Shown here piece after piece: positions 11,601-26,629 of a stretch of DNA of 36,178 bases. A program made the translations under genes and the position numbers. This DNA is from Collodictyon triciliatum (lineage: Eukaryota; CRuMs), in NCBI GenBank assembly GCA_043381765.1, contig JBHJMP010000162.1:1-36178 (forward strand), written 5' to 3'. Positions within the stretch are counted from its first letter, which is position 1. The number at the start of each line of letters is the position of its first letter. The notes under the pieces are model-generated. The model had not been told where the DNA came from. It saw only the letters and a program-made list of their open reading frames with translations, and ran no database searches.

Positions 11601-14582
11601 CAACAATTTGAGAAAACAGAAAAGAAATAACTGAAGATAAAAACAAGCCAGAGAAATGAATCAGAAAACTTAGTCATCCACTTATAGGCTCTTCGCACTC
11701 TATCGGATGACCTTGCTCAATTGACTGATGAATTATTTGAGGATAAAGAGAGAATGGCGGCTATCATCGGCTCCACACTCTCTCGTCTATATATCGTAAT
11801 ATTTCAGAACTCTTTCTCATCTGTATCTGTTCGGTATGTTCGATTTCGTTGCAACTATCTGCTTCGATTTATCTGTCTATTTATTTAAATTCATTTGAAC
11901 CCGACATAATGCTATAGCATGTTCGACAAATCGACCACAGTGATTACCGATTTGCAACAACAGTCTTGGGATTCATGAATCAGTTAACATCGTACCAGCA
12001 TGCCTTCAAGACGTGGAAACGTGAAGTAATATACCCGTATTTTTCGATTTACATTATCAGAATGAATCTTACACTAATACATGGCAAGGTCTGGGACATC
12101 TTCATGAAGTGTGAGGTCTTTCATGTTCCTGTTGATTTGCTGCGGAAGTGGAGAAAAATAATCCATGATATCATCAATCATGAGCAAGTAAACTCTGTTT
12201 CTGATAAAATTGAGTGTCTCCAAATTGAAAGAAATGATTTTATCCTCATTCCAATTTCACCGAAATAGAGCCTATTCTCTGAGCTTCTTGCGAAACCCTC
12301 GGCATCGATTCAAGCACCTGTAATCCTATTCGCCAACCGGTAACGATTTTTATCCAGCCTCTCTAATCGGCACTCGAATCTAAACTGGGGTTAAAAATGA
12401 ACCGAGACACTGTTTGCCTATTTTTCTTGTAACTAATTCAAATAATTATGTAATGGAATAGTGAAAATGAAAATGCTACGAGAGTCCGACTCCTCAGGCG
12501 CCTGACATTTGTTATATTTTGTGGAGAAGTTGATCAATATCACGGAGTCTTTGTATGTTGTATTTTTACACAGCAAACAGAAGCAATAAAAGTAGCACAT
12601 CAATAAAATTATGGGTAACTTCCATTACTGAACAATTTTTTTTAAAGGGAGAAATTCAAGAGAAACTTGCAGAGTGTATCAAAGCATCCGTATCCGTTCC
12701 TGGACTTATTATACATGTCCTTTTGTGCGTCCGTGTTCTAATGATTCGGATGTCTCGCGAAAATTTGACCTCTCTGTGGCCGACAGTTATCAACGAAGTT
12801 GTAAGAATTCGTTTCATTGCCGTTCTGCCATATTCGACATACATTTGTTTGAAACGATTGCTGTTTAAATGCGATCGACCGTGCAGATCCGCATCCTGGT
12901 GGAAAACAAGGACTTGGATTCAATTCTGGCAGCTTGCAAATTTATTGACTTTGCAATAGCTATTTTACCAGAAGAGTTCCACTTTTTCGAATGGATGTTT
13001 GTGGTGGACCCCACGAAAATTAATCTTTACGGTAAGTGAGTTAATCAAGCCATGAAAAAAAAAAAGCGCGTTCTTCGGGATCAAATGTATTCTTAATTTA
13101 TTCCTCAACCATGCATCGCATGGGACGGTTCAATTTATTTTTATTTTTTTGGGAGTGTGCGGAGATTACATGTACTGCACTGCATCGTGAGGCGTGTTTC
13201 GATCTATGAGTTATTTTAATTTTTTTTGCAATTTATTATGAATCAATCCAATGGCCTCTATAGTGCAAAATTCCTCAGAGCCTGCGCGGGATGCTGTCTC
13301 TATTCAGCCATTGATGTGGTATATCTTACGAGGGATGGATTCTGTTGAGTTTGATGCTCTTCCCAGCGATGCGTTATCATACCATGGCTCCAATGGACTT
13401 CGGCGACCACATATAACAACAAAATACGGTCTGTTACGAGCCAAATTTGAAAATTTGCTTTCTTCATAATTGAGTGTTTATTCATTTACTTATTTCAAGC
13501 AACTGATGTCAAAAGGATTAACTCGGACACCACACGCTATAATCACTAATTCACCAACAAATTGCGCATGAGAACTAAAATAGCCTTCTCCTTTCACAGC
13601 AACAAAGTCGTCCATCGCTCAAGGAATACGCAGCATATCAGTCTCGTGTCTGCATCCATCTCCGCACACTGCATCCAGTTTGGAATATGATTCAGACTTT
13701 GTCGAGCAATATATCTTTCAAGAATTTTCTGACTTGGACTCTGAAGCTGTGCAACATATCGCGATGAGTTCAGACCCACTGGGCTCCAGTGTTTCGGATT
13801 ATGTATTAGTCGGAGGTTTTGCATCATCTCCGCTCGTTTATCGATCAACCCGACCAAGCTCACTCTCGAAATCAGAACCCAATCACATCAGTAGTGTTGG
13901 CAGGAAAGACGAAGTCGATATAAGTAAAAGTGAAATTGGAAACCTTTCGAGAGCAGGGACAGGCATTTCGCTCAACGAACTTTCAGTACCTGAAGAGATG
14001 GCTCAAGAGATTTACACCACTTCTACTGCTCCTGAGCACGGGATAGACATAGAGACCCATCTCACTTCTGAAGGCGGTAATGAAACTCAACAAATTATAG
14101 AAGAAACATCAGCCACGCTGATGAACCAGTCACTCGCCCCGACAGCTGATGTTGAAACAAAGATGCAACTAGAAGAGGTTTCTGAGGTTGAATTACAAGA
14201 TGATATAACTGCACCTCTTGAGGAACAAAATATAGATAGCGTGGAACATGCCAACGAGACACCGCAAAGTGGTGACAGAGGAATAGACATGAATCGAAGC
14301 TATGACCGTGAAGCAGGAGAGAATCAAAATGAAGACGGAACAGATGAGAGGCAAAATGGGAATGAAACAGGCGAAAATCAACACGATGAGAGTTTGGCTC
14401 TTGAGAATCAAAATGGAGACGGAACAGATGAAAATCAAAATGGAGATGAAACAGGCGAAAATCAACACGATGAGAGTTTGGCTCTTGAGAATCAACACAA
14501 TGAGAATCAGAATCAACGCGATGAAGATTTGACTCTTGAGAAGCAACACGAAGGAGGTGAGAACGCAGGCATATCCAATTAA
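694..14582 (+). CDS. DOP1: DOP1/DOPEY family protein (53 exons, 2005 aa)
   Basis: DOP1 proteins are large peripheral membrane proteins that act with MON2 and a Neo1/ATP9-type flippase in endosome-Golgi traffic. The N-terminal domain is plain: EWADL at exon 3, [15 protein letters not shown] at exon 4, YYLPL and GLLPGLEEE at exon 6. The C-terminal domain is equally clear: [14 protein letters not shown] (exon 46), [13 protein letters not shown] (exon 50) and ACKFIDFAI (exon 51). Human DOP1A is about 2465 aa; the middle is shorter here and the last exon is a new tail. Summed length is 6018 bases, with phase consistent at every junction. Exons: 694-706, 956-1013, 1090-1159, 1336-1482, 1566-1643, 1758-1886, 2018-2058, 2190-2302, 2392-2530, 2736-2839, 3015-3100, 3206-3290, 3424-3500, 3757-3852, 3964-3993, 4080-4157, 4297-4396, 4889-5006, 5205-5255, 5336-5407, 5483-5576, 5763-5828, 5924-6055, 6191-6288, 6373-6458, 6570-6699, 6852-6996, 7129-7222, 7309-7369, 7459-7580, 7691-7776, 7910-8112, 8628-8700, 8826-8908, 9055-9132, 9384-9510, 9615-9701, 9849-9897, 10006-10100, 10186-10302, 10599-10744, 10866-10929, 11055-11154, 11244-11317, 11688-11795, 11918-12025, 12089-12187, 12269-12339, 12462-12552, 12648-12800, 12887-13031, 13264-13428, 13600-14582. 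Least certain are exons 1-2, 19-21 and 40. Confidence 0.9.
735..909. repeat. (TTTTCC)n microsatellite in DOP1 intron 1
   Basis: About 29 hexamer copies with a few variants lie between ATG exon 694-706 and exon 2 (acceptor at 951-955). The array is read through by an LF-repeat ORF on the + strand and KR- or KE-repeat ORFs on the - strand. The exon model puts it in an intron, where its sense strand resembles a very long polypyrimidine tract. Confidence 0.85.
2537..2645. repeat. (CATTTTC)n microsatellite in DOP1 intron 9
   Basis: Degenerate CATTCT units pass into tandem CATTTTC heptamers directly after the donor GTAAGT at 2531. The array is wholly intronic, between exons 9 and 10 of DOP1, and pyrimidine-rich on the sense strand. 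Confidence 0.85.
3853..3963 (+). other. Probable GC-AG intron in DOP1 (intron 14)
   Basis: Exon 14 is open and homologous in character up to GAG|GCAAGA at 3852/3853; reading on gives a TGA within about 20 bases. No usable GT donor in the right phase lies nearby. The acceptor is TTGTAATAG at 3961-3963. GCAAGA is close to the standard GC-donor consensus (AG|GCAAGT). Confidence 0.6.
4408..4765. repeat. (GATTTGT)n then (GTTTT)n array with a 100-N gap, DOP1 intron 17
   Basis: Heptamers of GATTTGT at about 4408-4449 pass abruptly into GTTTT pentamers at 4448-4566 and 4667-4765, interrupted by exactly 100 N (4567-4666), a placeholder for unknown length. All of it lies in intron 17 (4397-4888). The long FCFVL and NKTKQ ORFs across it are artefacts. 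Confidence 0.95.
8165..8512. repeat. (AAAAAACCAAC)n then (AAAAC)n array with a 100-N gap, DOP1 intron 32
   Basis: Imperfect copies of an A-rich CCAAC unit (about 8165-8245) precede a 100-N gap (8246-8345) and then about 33 AAAAC pentamers with a single slipped copy near 8452. The array lies in intron 32 (8113-8627). AAAAC is the exact reverse complement of the GTTTT unit in intron 17 of the same gene. Confidence 0.95.
14319..14486 (+). repeat. Two tandem 84-bp coding repeats in the DOP1 tail
   Basis: Two in-frame 28-residue units (14319-14402 and 14403-14486), each starting ENQN and ending HDESLAL, are followed by a degenerate partial copy to about 14545. They are rich in Asn, Gln, Glu, Asp and Thr, hence acidic and probably disordered. 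They lie in the last DOP1 exon (13600-14582), whose 327 codons after the last conserved segment are compositionally unlike the rest of the protein. Confidence 0.9.
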
Positions 14583-14740
14583 ATGACATCGAATTGCAGC
14601 CATTTTCTTCTCATTAACCAGAAACCAAACGGCTCGCCGCTGTCTGTGCTTCCCGATGAGTAAAACCGCCGCCTGCTGTCACCGTTTGGCTTCGGGGCGC
14701 ATACATCCCATTTCTGGAATCCGTTCTGAAACGAAACCAG

Positions 14741-14746
14741 AATAAA
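14741..14746 (+). terminator. Poly(A) signal of DOP1
   Basis: AATAAA lies 159 bases after the DOP1 stop codon and 162 bases before the next ATG (KCNN). The position is right for 3' end formation of DOP1. Confidence 0.6.
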
Positions 14747-14907
14747 GCCGCAAAAAAAGAAAAAAGAAATGATAATAAGTTGATGATACTCAAAGAGAAA
14801 GAAAGCATAGCGTTTGTCGCACTAACAGGCTAAAAGTCAAAGTATCATTGCGCAAATAAAGGAGACCGGCTCTTGCAAGATGAAAATCGCGGGTGTGGGC
14901 ATTCGCT

Positions 14908-17900
14908 ATGTCGAGCAAAGTAAGCACTCGCCTACTTCCGTCTTTAACCTTTGCTGGCTTGTTTGTTTATACATATGTACCTTCGTTTTCATGAAATCAA
15001 CTATGTTGTTTTGTAAGTTGCTTCTGTGCGTTGCCTACCTATAAAGCCTCCTTGTTTCGTTGTCTTTCTGACGTGTGCCGAGGGCGAAGGCATGGGACAG
15101 ACACGCCATCCTATTGTTTAACCGGCCCAACTCAGATGAGCCGGCCTCGGAAAACTCTGATCAGCCGCTCCGGCCTCGGCCTGCTTTCTTCTCTGGCGAA
15201 ACCCATGCGGCAGGGCACAAGGGGTTTAGTTCGATTCGATCGATTGCAGAGTTGGAAGGCAGATTACCAGCAGAAGGCATCTTGGAAGGAGTCGTCAACC
15301 AGAATGCGCTGGCTGCAATGGAGCGCGTGATGATTTTCTCGAACCGGGCCACCCATTACGCACCGGAACCAAGTGAATCTGCTGATGCTTTGCCCTTGGC
15401 AGAGCCGATGAGAATGCCGGAGTCGCAACCATCCGCGGGTGATCAACGTGACTTCCATTCCGTGGAGACAGGATCGGCCTCTAATGCGTCTCGTGGTCTG
15501 TATCTTAGAGCCTTCTCTTTTGTTTCATGTTTTTGTCTGTTGCATGGTCGATGTCATTTTGCGTTTGTTTTTCTCAATTTTATTCTCTATCTCAATTTTT
15601 ATCTCATTCTACAAGATACTTTATTATTTCATCTTCAATCTTCCATTCTCATGCCATTTTACATCCGGTGACTCGGTCGCTCTTTCCTAAACTTATAGTA
15701 TATTCTTTTCCCATACGTTCTTTCTTTAAGGCCCACCGTCCAGTCGGACACTGAGGAGTGAAGAAAGTATTCGCCTAGAACGTTTTAACCCAAAAATGAC
15801 GAAGCAGAGGATTATCAAGAGGTGCCTGTTCTCTTCATTCGCGTCCATTATATTTCAACCTGGAATGGACGATTGTCCATAATTTTCTTGATCATATGAA
15901 CTACTTTAGCCTTCAATACACAAACATGATTCTTTTTCAATATACGATCATTTTTGAAACCAAAAATTGCAAAATCCAAGACTGGCTTTGGGACATCCCA
16001 AATCATCCTTGGCAATTATAGCGACAAGCGTTCTGGGAAAAGAAGTCGCAGATGGGTAGGAGTTGTGACATTCATTTTTCAGTCCACTTTTTCAGGCAGA
16101 TAGAACTATATTCTCACTGTCATAGCTTGTCCCTTATTTCGAAATCAGCCTTCAAACTCCCGTCGTTTGATTATTATTTTTTTTAAAAAAAAAAATATGA
16201 ACATTCAATTGACGAGAGAAAATGTCTCACTAGTGAGAACGACAACATCGCCGCCACATACAGTGAAACAAATGAAATCACGGATAAAATATATCGAGCA
16301 CTTAAAAATCATTTTGTTTGGTGCATATCTGGTATTTTTCTAATGATTATAGAGGTAAGTCTAAATGTTCTTTTCGTTAATAATTATTCGATATTTTTTA
16401 CCTTTATATAAACTCCTAATTATCCGTATATAAGAAGATGAACCGCGCATTGTCTCTTCATCATTGTATTGCATTTTTTTTTTATTTTAGAACGAATTGC
16501 TGTATTCCCAGAAAGATGAGCCTAGTTCTTTGACCACTGGATTGAAGATTTGCATTTCTATAACAACCATTTTTTCAAGTTGGATATTACTTCATTTTTT
16601 ATTTGTGAATACTTTGAATTCGTAGTATCGGGAAATAATGCATCATCTTTTACATTTGATTTTAGTTCTAAATGATTGAATAAATCTGGTGAAATGTATA
16701 CCACAGTATATTACATGTCAGTCTATTACCGTATTTATCTGCAACGAATGAAACTAAGAGGATTTTCAATTCGTGGAGGCATATTTTCATTGATAACTTT
16801 AGTTTATTCAACTCAGTTATTGAGAAAATAATTTAGCATTTTAAAGAATGTCACCAACTCAAAATCGATATCTCTGACATATGGGGTATTTTATTCAGGT
16901 GCTGTTTTGCCGATGAAGCAGATCGTCCTCTTCATGATAGAACTGATTGTGATGCTGGTTCATCCAGTGCCCTGGATTGATGGAAAATTTGCGCCTTACA
17001 ATGGTGGATACTCTAACATAACCAAATTGAACATCTATAGCTATTTAACTTTCTGGCAAGTACCAATTATATAATTTAATATGAACTTGATAATTTTTCT
17101 CACAGGCTATTTATCCGTTCACTACGAATTCAAGCTGGAATACACTTATGATGCTTTCTTTGGTTTACTGATGTTTGGACGCTTATACCTGTTCGGTAAG
17201 TATACTACTGATTGTATTGAGCTTTTTAAGGTGCCTAGTGAAATGAAAAAAGTTTTCATATCATCTTAATTGAAGAACCAAAGAAAGAAGTAAAAAGAAC
17301 CATGTAATGTCTAGCCCGCATGCTCATATACGCCAGTGGATTGCATGTAAGAACTGCAGAGGTGATAGGGAACATGAATAAAGTGGACATCGATGCCGCC
17401 TTTGCAATCAAAGCGATGCTCCGACGGTCTCCATATCGCTTGCTTCTCTCCTTTCTTTGCTTTAACCTCATCTCAACATCATACTGCATCCATATCTGCG
17501 AAAGACCATCGCCAACCTCAAACACAAAGTCTTATCTTGACTCTCTCTGGTTCATGTTCAACACGATCGCTGCCCTTGGCTATGGAGATTCGGTGGTTAC
17601 CACACTTTGTGGTCGTTCAATTGCAGCGATTGGTAATCAATGCAGATATATCAAAACAACAATGAAATTTGATTCTTAACTTTTCTTTCTATTTTAACAA
17701 GTTGTCCTAGATTATTAATTTTTTGATCTATTTCAATGTGAATGTTTAGTTGGATTTTGATTCACTCGTCTGAGAAGCATTATCTGTTTATTTAACAGGA
17801 AGTGTGGTAGGGCAGCTTTCTACTGCGCTCATCATTATGATTGCAAACCACAATCCCTTGCTTTCTAACGCGCAATCAAGAATTCTTTCTTTACTTGCAA

Positions 17901-19392
17901 AGGTTCGATTCCATACAAATTATTCATAAGTGCTCAATCGTCATCGGACTGCACTCTTAATATTGGCGTTGATTGTTGTAGGAGGAATGGAACAGGGATG
18001 TCAGGGAAAAGGCGGTCATATCCGTACAGAGGCTGTGGAGGATACAGAGACCGCGAAAATACAGCCCATTTGCGAAGATTCGGGTATATGGTGCTTTTCT
18101 TTTCTCTTTTACTCTTTTTCTCTTTTCTCTTTTACTCTTTTTCTCTTTTCTCTTCTTTTCTCTTTTACCCTTTTTCTCTTTTCTCTTTTTCTCTTTTTCT
18201 CTTTTTCTCTTTTTCTCTTTTTCTCTTTTTCTCTTTTTCTCTTTTTCTCTTTTTCTCTTTTTCTCTTTTTCTCTTTTTCTCTTTTTCTCTTTTCTCTTTT
18301 TCTGTTGACTTTAATTTGACCCACATCAAAACTTCCATCATCCCATTCTAAAGTCCAAGGAAAAATAATAGGCGTTTGGAGCATTGAATGATTGGCGCAC
18401 CAGTCGTCGGGACTATAGAGCCTTCCTGGATAAAGAAAAGTCACAAAATAACGTGCGTCCATCAGCCTTCTCAAACTTTGCCCATTCACTATACAACGAT
18501 AATCTCTCACATCTAGAACCGTCAGAAAATAAACGACTATTCTATATATGATTTTCTAACATATATCACAGATAAAACCGCTCATCACACAGCTCGTTGG
18601 CAGCAGCAAAAGTCTATCAAATCGCCTCGACGAGATTCATTTTCAAATGCTCCGGGTATCAATCATGATTAGAATGTTATACATGAAAGTTTATAAAGCC
18701 CACACAAGAAAAGAATATCATACGACTATCTATTAATTTTTATTTATTTTATTATTTTATTAATTTTTTGTTTTATTATTTTATCATTTTATTATTCTAT
18801 TAATTTTTATTTATTTTGGTTTATTGTTTGATTGTTTGATTGTTTTATTCTTTTTATTCTTTTTATTCTTTTTATTCTTTTTATTCTTTTTATTCTTTTT
18901 ATTCTTTTTATTCTTTTTATTCTTTTTATTCTTTTTATTCTTTTTATTCTTTTTATTATTTACATACACAGTTCAATTTTGCCCGAACGCGCTAAGAAAA
19001 AGGGGGGAAATTAAGAATATGTCATGTGGAGACTTTGCACTAGTATCTATTATAAGAAAAAAAACCTTTGGAGACTATCAGTTCACCAAAAAAAAAACGT
19101 AACTGAAGGAAATGGTTTTTAGATTCAACGCAAACTTGATGCTCTTCAAACACTGGACAAGGATTCAATTCTTCAAGTTCTTTCAGACCCGCGTTTACAT
19201 CGTCCCTTCCACGGAAGCGACGCACAATCATCAGACGCGTCTGATTCAGACTCTCTGCAAAGCTCCAACCAAGCGCGGCCAACGGCGAAGAGGGCCAAAC
19301 CGACTCTATTGAGACGAGCAGAAACTGTTTGTGCAGCATCATCCGAACCTAGGGCAAATATCCCAACGATGAACTCACATTCGATTGATTGA
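14908..19392 (+). CDS. KCNN: SK-type (KCNN) calmodulin-gated K+ channel, 698 or 675 aa
   Basis: This is a six-TM potassium channel of the small-conductance Ca2+-activated type, expected in the plasma membrane and gated by bound calmodulin. A roughly 215-residue cytosolic N-terminus precedes S1 (VWCISGIFLMIIENELLYS). S3 contains IELIVMLVHPVPW; S4 (FGRLYLFARMLIYA) has few charges, as in SK channels. The filter ALGYGDS has GYGD at about residues 468-471, and S6 follows (GQLSTALIIMIANHN). The basic CaMBD-like tail includes SVQRLWRIQRPRKY, then a coiled-coil stretch (LSNRLDEIHFQMLRIQRKL) and a polar end. Segment spacing matches vertebrate SK2 closely. Exons: 14908-14919, 15090-15495, 15731-15821, 15981-16055, 16096-16164, 16219-16354, 16491-16578, 16707-16772, 16899-17003, 17106-17195, 17315-17632, 17799-17902, 17982-18083, 18372-18452, 18572-18655, 19123-19392. 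Exon 5 (16096-16164) is doubtful because it implies 40- and 54-base introns; skipping it keeps frame and gives 675 aa. The 12-base ATG exon is inferred. Confidence 0.85.
18090..18303. repeat. (TTTTTCTC)n microsatellite in KCNN intron 13
   Basis: TTTTCTC and TTTTTCTC units fill most of the intron between the CaMBD exon ending at 18083 and exon 14 at 18372. The sense strand is nearly pure pyrimidine. The FSLFL ORF on + and KREKE ORF on - are shadows. Confidence 0.9.
18725..18957. repeat. AT-rich repeat then (TTCTTTTTA)n in KCNN intron 15
   Basis: Irregular TTTTATTA words at 18725-18840 merge into about 13 regular nine-base units (ATTCTTTTT) at 18846-18957. The array lies between exon 15 (ends 18655) and the last exon (starts 19123), and is T-rich on the sense strand. 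Confidence 0.9.
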
Positions 19393-19946
19393 TTCAATTC
19401 TTAAGAATATGTAAATATCGTCGTCTCTTCGTGCATCAGCCGGTTCCTGCGTCATTGGCCTCAATCAAAGTCGCTTTCCAGGTGCAGCTTCACAAGAAGC
19501 CGTCGTCGATGCTGCCCGACACGCGCGAAGTCAAAAGCCCGGTCAAGATTGAGCTTGTGGGATGATGCCGCTTATTATTCAATTCATCAGCCAACATCCC
19601 AACCATCGTCCCGACGCTTTGCAAAAGAAAAGAGGCTAATGTGTTCGTCCCATCCTGTGTTTCGAATAGAAAGGAAAAGAAAGAATAGAAAAGAGACTTT
19701 TTATATCTCCCGGGGTTGCGCCCACAACTCTGTCGGGTTTTGTTATTTAATCAAAAAAATTATAGAATAAAACGACCAAGAAAAAAGGGTAATAGTTAAA
19801 AAAAACAAAAACAAAACAAACAATATTTGTTTTCACCCGATAAGTTTACTCGTGTCGCTCGCAATACTTGAACGAAGAAAAATAACAAAGCAAAACAAAA
19901 CAGAGCGAAAAAAAGTAAAAGTAAATCCAGAAAATACCAGGTGGAA
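19393..19946. other. KCNN 3' UTR and COG2 upstream region
   Basis: The segment after the KCNN stop has a less AT-rich block at 19436-19564, where all three + frames stay open for about 110 bases or more; see findings. A poly(A) signal sits at 19766-19771, and COG2 starts at 19947. I see no convincing separate gene. Confidence 0.5.
19766..19771 (+). terminator. Poly(A) signal of KCNN
   Basis: AATAAA lies 374 bases after the KCNN stop and 175 bases before the proposed COG2 ATG. It is the first good signal downstream of the channel's stop codon. Confidence 0.55.
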
Positions 19947-24745
<4,799 letters not shown>

Positions 24746-25207
24746 CTAGTGGCATTTTATTATAATGTTATTGTTAGTTTATTTTTTTTGTTACTATCAT
24801 CTGCGCTATCTGTGTTGTTTGTGTTTGTTAATAAAATATAGAAATTCAAAGACAACAAGAAGAAAAAAAACCAAAGAAACGGGAGAAATATATACTGGCA
24901 TCGGAAATATTCTGAAGTTACTAATCAAGAAACACAACGTTGTAAATTGTGCGGTGAAGATGTTTGCAGAGTGAGCAGCGCAGATACGGGGATGTAGATG
25001 AAGGAAAGAAAAAGCGAAAGAGAGGCTACAAGATTGGCCCAATACCCCCACTTTTCTTTAACAGCCATCACGCCCCCAATAAACCCACCCAAAAGAACAA
25101 ACCCATAAGAACACTATTCATAAATAGAGGGGGAAGAAAAAAAACACGGAGGAGCAGACAGATAGAAATGGCAAGAGATAACGAAACACACCTGGAGTGA
25201 AACCAGT
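24746..25207. other. Convergent 3' region between COG2 and the unknown gene
   Basis: This region holds the COG2 poly(A) signal at 24830-24835, a possible alternative last COG2 exon (24842-24997), and AT-rich sequence with short A-runs up to the stop of the minus-strand gene at 25208. No other gene is visible. Confidence 0.45.
24830..24835 (+). terminator. Poly(A) signal of COG2
   Basis: AATAAA lies 85 bases after the TAA at 24743-24745. It overlaps the polypyrimidine and acceptor region of a possible extra exon starting at 24842. That favours the shorter COG2 end, since a transcript cleaved just after this signal could not include most of that exon. Confidence 0.5.
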
Positions 25208-26238
25208 TCACTCCACACAACCGCCCAACAGGCACATTTGTCGCCTCTGATGCCGCTGCCTCTCCTGCTGCTCTGTCGCCAATCTCTCCTGCTGCCTGCA
25301 ACAAACATGCATATGAACAGATAAAACAGTGGGCATGCGATATACACTGCGCTTCATAAAATAAATAAATAAATAAATAGACAACTAAAGAAATGCGAAC
25401 CAATATAACCGTAATGAAGCAAAAAAAAATAATTATTAGCAAAAGCACAAACAAGAAAATAAGCATGCAAGACAAAGCGCTCTTACTCATGCCACGCGAG
25501 AAATGCATGATGCAGCCGTGTCTCCAGATTCCCTCCGACCGCCAAGGACAGGCCGACGCCCGAAGAAGGCGCCCCGAGGGAATTGAGCTGCGCCTGGTCC
25601 ATCCGCTCATAGACCCACAGGATGCCGTTGTGGAAAAACTCGCAGACGGAGTTGTGCCGCACATCCGCAAGATGAGTCCAGCCGAGGCCCGGCAGCAGCG
25701 CGTGAATCTGCCAACGCGAGTAGGCCGCATCCGCACACCAATGCCAGCGATACGCACACGCCGCAATCGGCGCATCGGGCGAAACCGCAGGCAAAGGCTG
25801 TGCAAGCAGAGGCGACAAAGACGACGTCACAGACCCGTCCCGCCAAACCCGACGGCTGCCCGCTGCCAAGGCCGACTCGGAGGCCGAAGCCACATGCGCA
25901 AACGCAAACGAGTTGCACATGGGCAAGGCAGGCGGCGGACTCGGGCGCAGCCGGCGGCTTTTCTCGGAGTCTCTGTGTGTGTGATTCGCCAGCTTTTGCG
26001 GCGCTGAGTCTGGTCTTTGCGGCGGGCCAATCATGCTGCTTGGCGACGCTGGCTCGTCTGCAAAGGCTGCTGCAAAGGGCACAAGGACAATCGCATCGCT
26101 GGCCAGTCGGAACGCAAGGATGGGCGGCCGTTGGTACAGGGCGGGGATCGGCCGGTCCTGAGTCAGATGTGCGGGTGGAATGCGCCAGAGTCCGCGAAGG
26201 TCTGGTGGGCGCTCGGGCGTCTCCAGAAGCGCGCCCAT
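25208..26238 (-). CDS. Unrecognised GC-rich gene (2 exons, about 279 aa)
   Basis: I do not recognise this protein. Exon 1 runs 26238 to 25487 and ends in a good donor (GA|GTAAGA). Exon 2 runs 25295 to 25208 after acceptor TTTGTTGCAG, and the phases agree. The N-terminal half is rich in Pro, Ala, Ser and Arg. The C-terminal half looks globular, with many Trp, His, Cys and Tyr: AYRWHWCADAAYSRW and HNSVCEFFHNGILWVYERM. The tail is Gln/Arg-rich and probably helical (QQERLATEQQERQRHQRR). No clear signal peptide or membrane segment is seen. Of the open frames here this one has the most protein-like composition and the only clean splice. The ATG at 26238 is the first in frame after the gap at 26255; an earlier start could lie in the gap. 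GC is well above the window average. It diverges from PRPF6, so the two may share a promoter inside the gap. Confidence 0.5.
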
Positions 26239-26254
26239 GTGTGCTGGATTGTTT

Positions 26255-26629
26255 NNNNNNNNNNNNNNNNNNNNNNNNNNNNNNNNNNNNNNNNNNNNNN
26301 NNNNNNNNNNNNNNNNNNNNNNNNNNNNNNNNNNNNNNNNNNNNNNNNNNNNNNNNNNNNNNNNNNNNNNNNNNNNNNNNNNNNNNNNNNNNNNNNNNNN
26401 NNNNNNNNNNNNNNNNNNNNNNNNNNNNNNNNNNNNNNNNNNNNNNNNNNNNNNNNNNNNNNNNNNNNNNNNNNNNNNNNNNNNNNNNNNNNNNNNNNNN
26501 NNNNNNNNNNNNNNNNNNNNNNNNNNNNNNNNNNNNNNNNNNNNNNNNNNNNNNNNNNNNNNNNNNNNNNNNNNNNNNNNNNNNNNNNNNNNNNNNNNNN
26601 NNNNNNNNNNNNNNNNNNNNNNNNNNNNN
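26255..26629. other. Assembly gap (375 N) between divergent genes
   Basis: The 375 N are not the 100-N placeholder, so the length is probably an estimate. The conserved PRPF6 N-terminus (about 75 residues in human before the acidic segment seen here) is missing and would fit inside. The shared 5' region of the two divergent genes must also lie here. Confidence 0.85.

Noticed and set aside
17896-17915. GGTTCGATTCC, a perfect tRNA B-box word
   Set aside because: It spans a KCNN splice donor; no A box, anticodon arm or acceptor stem can be built around it.
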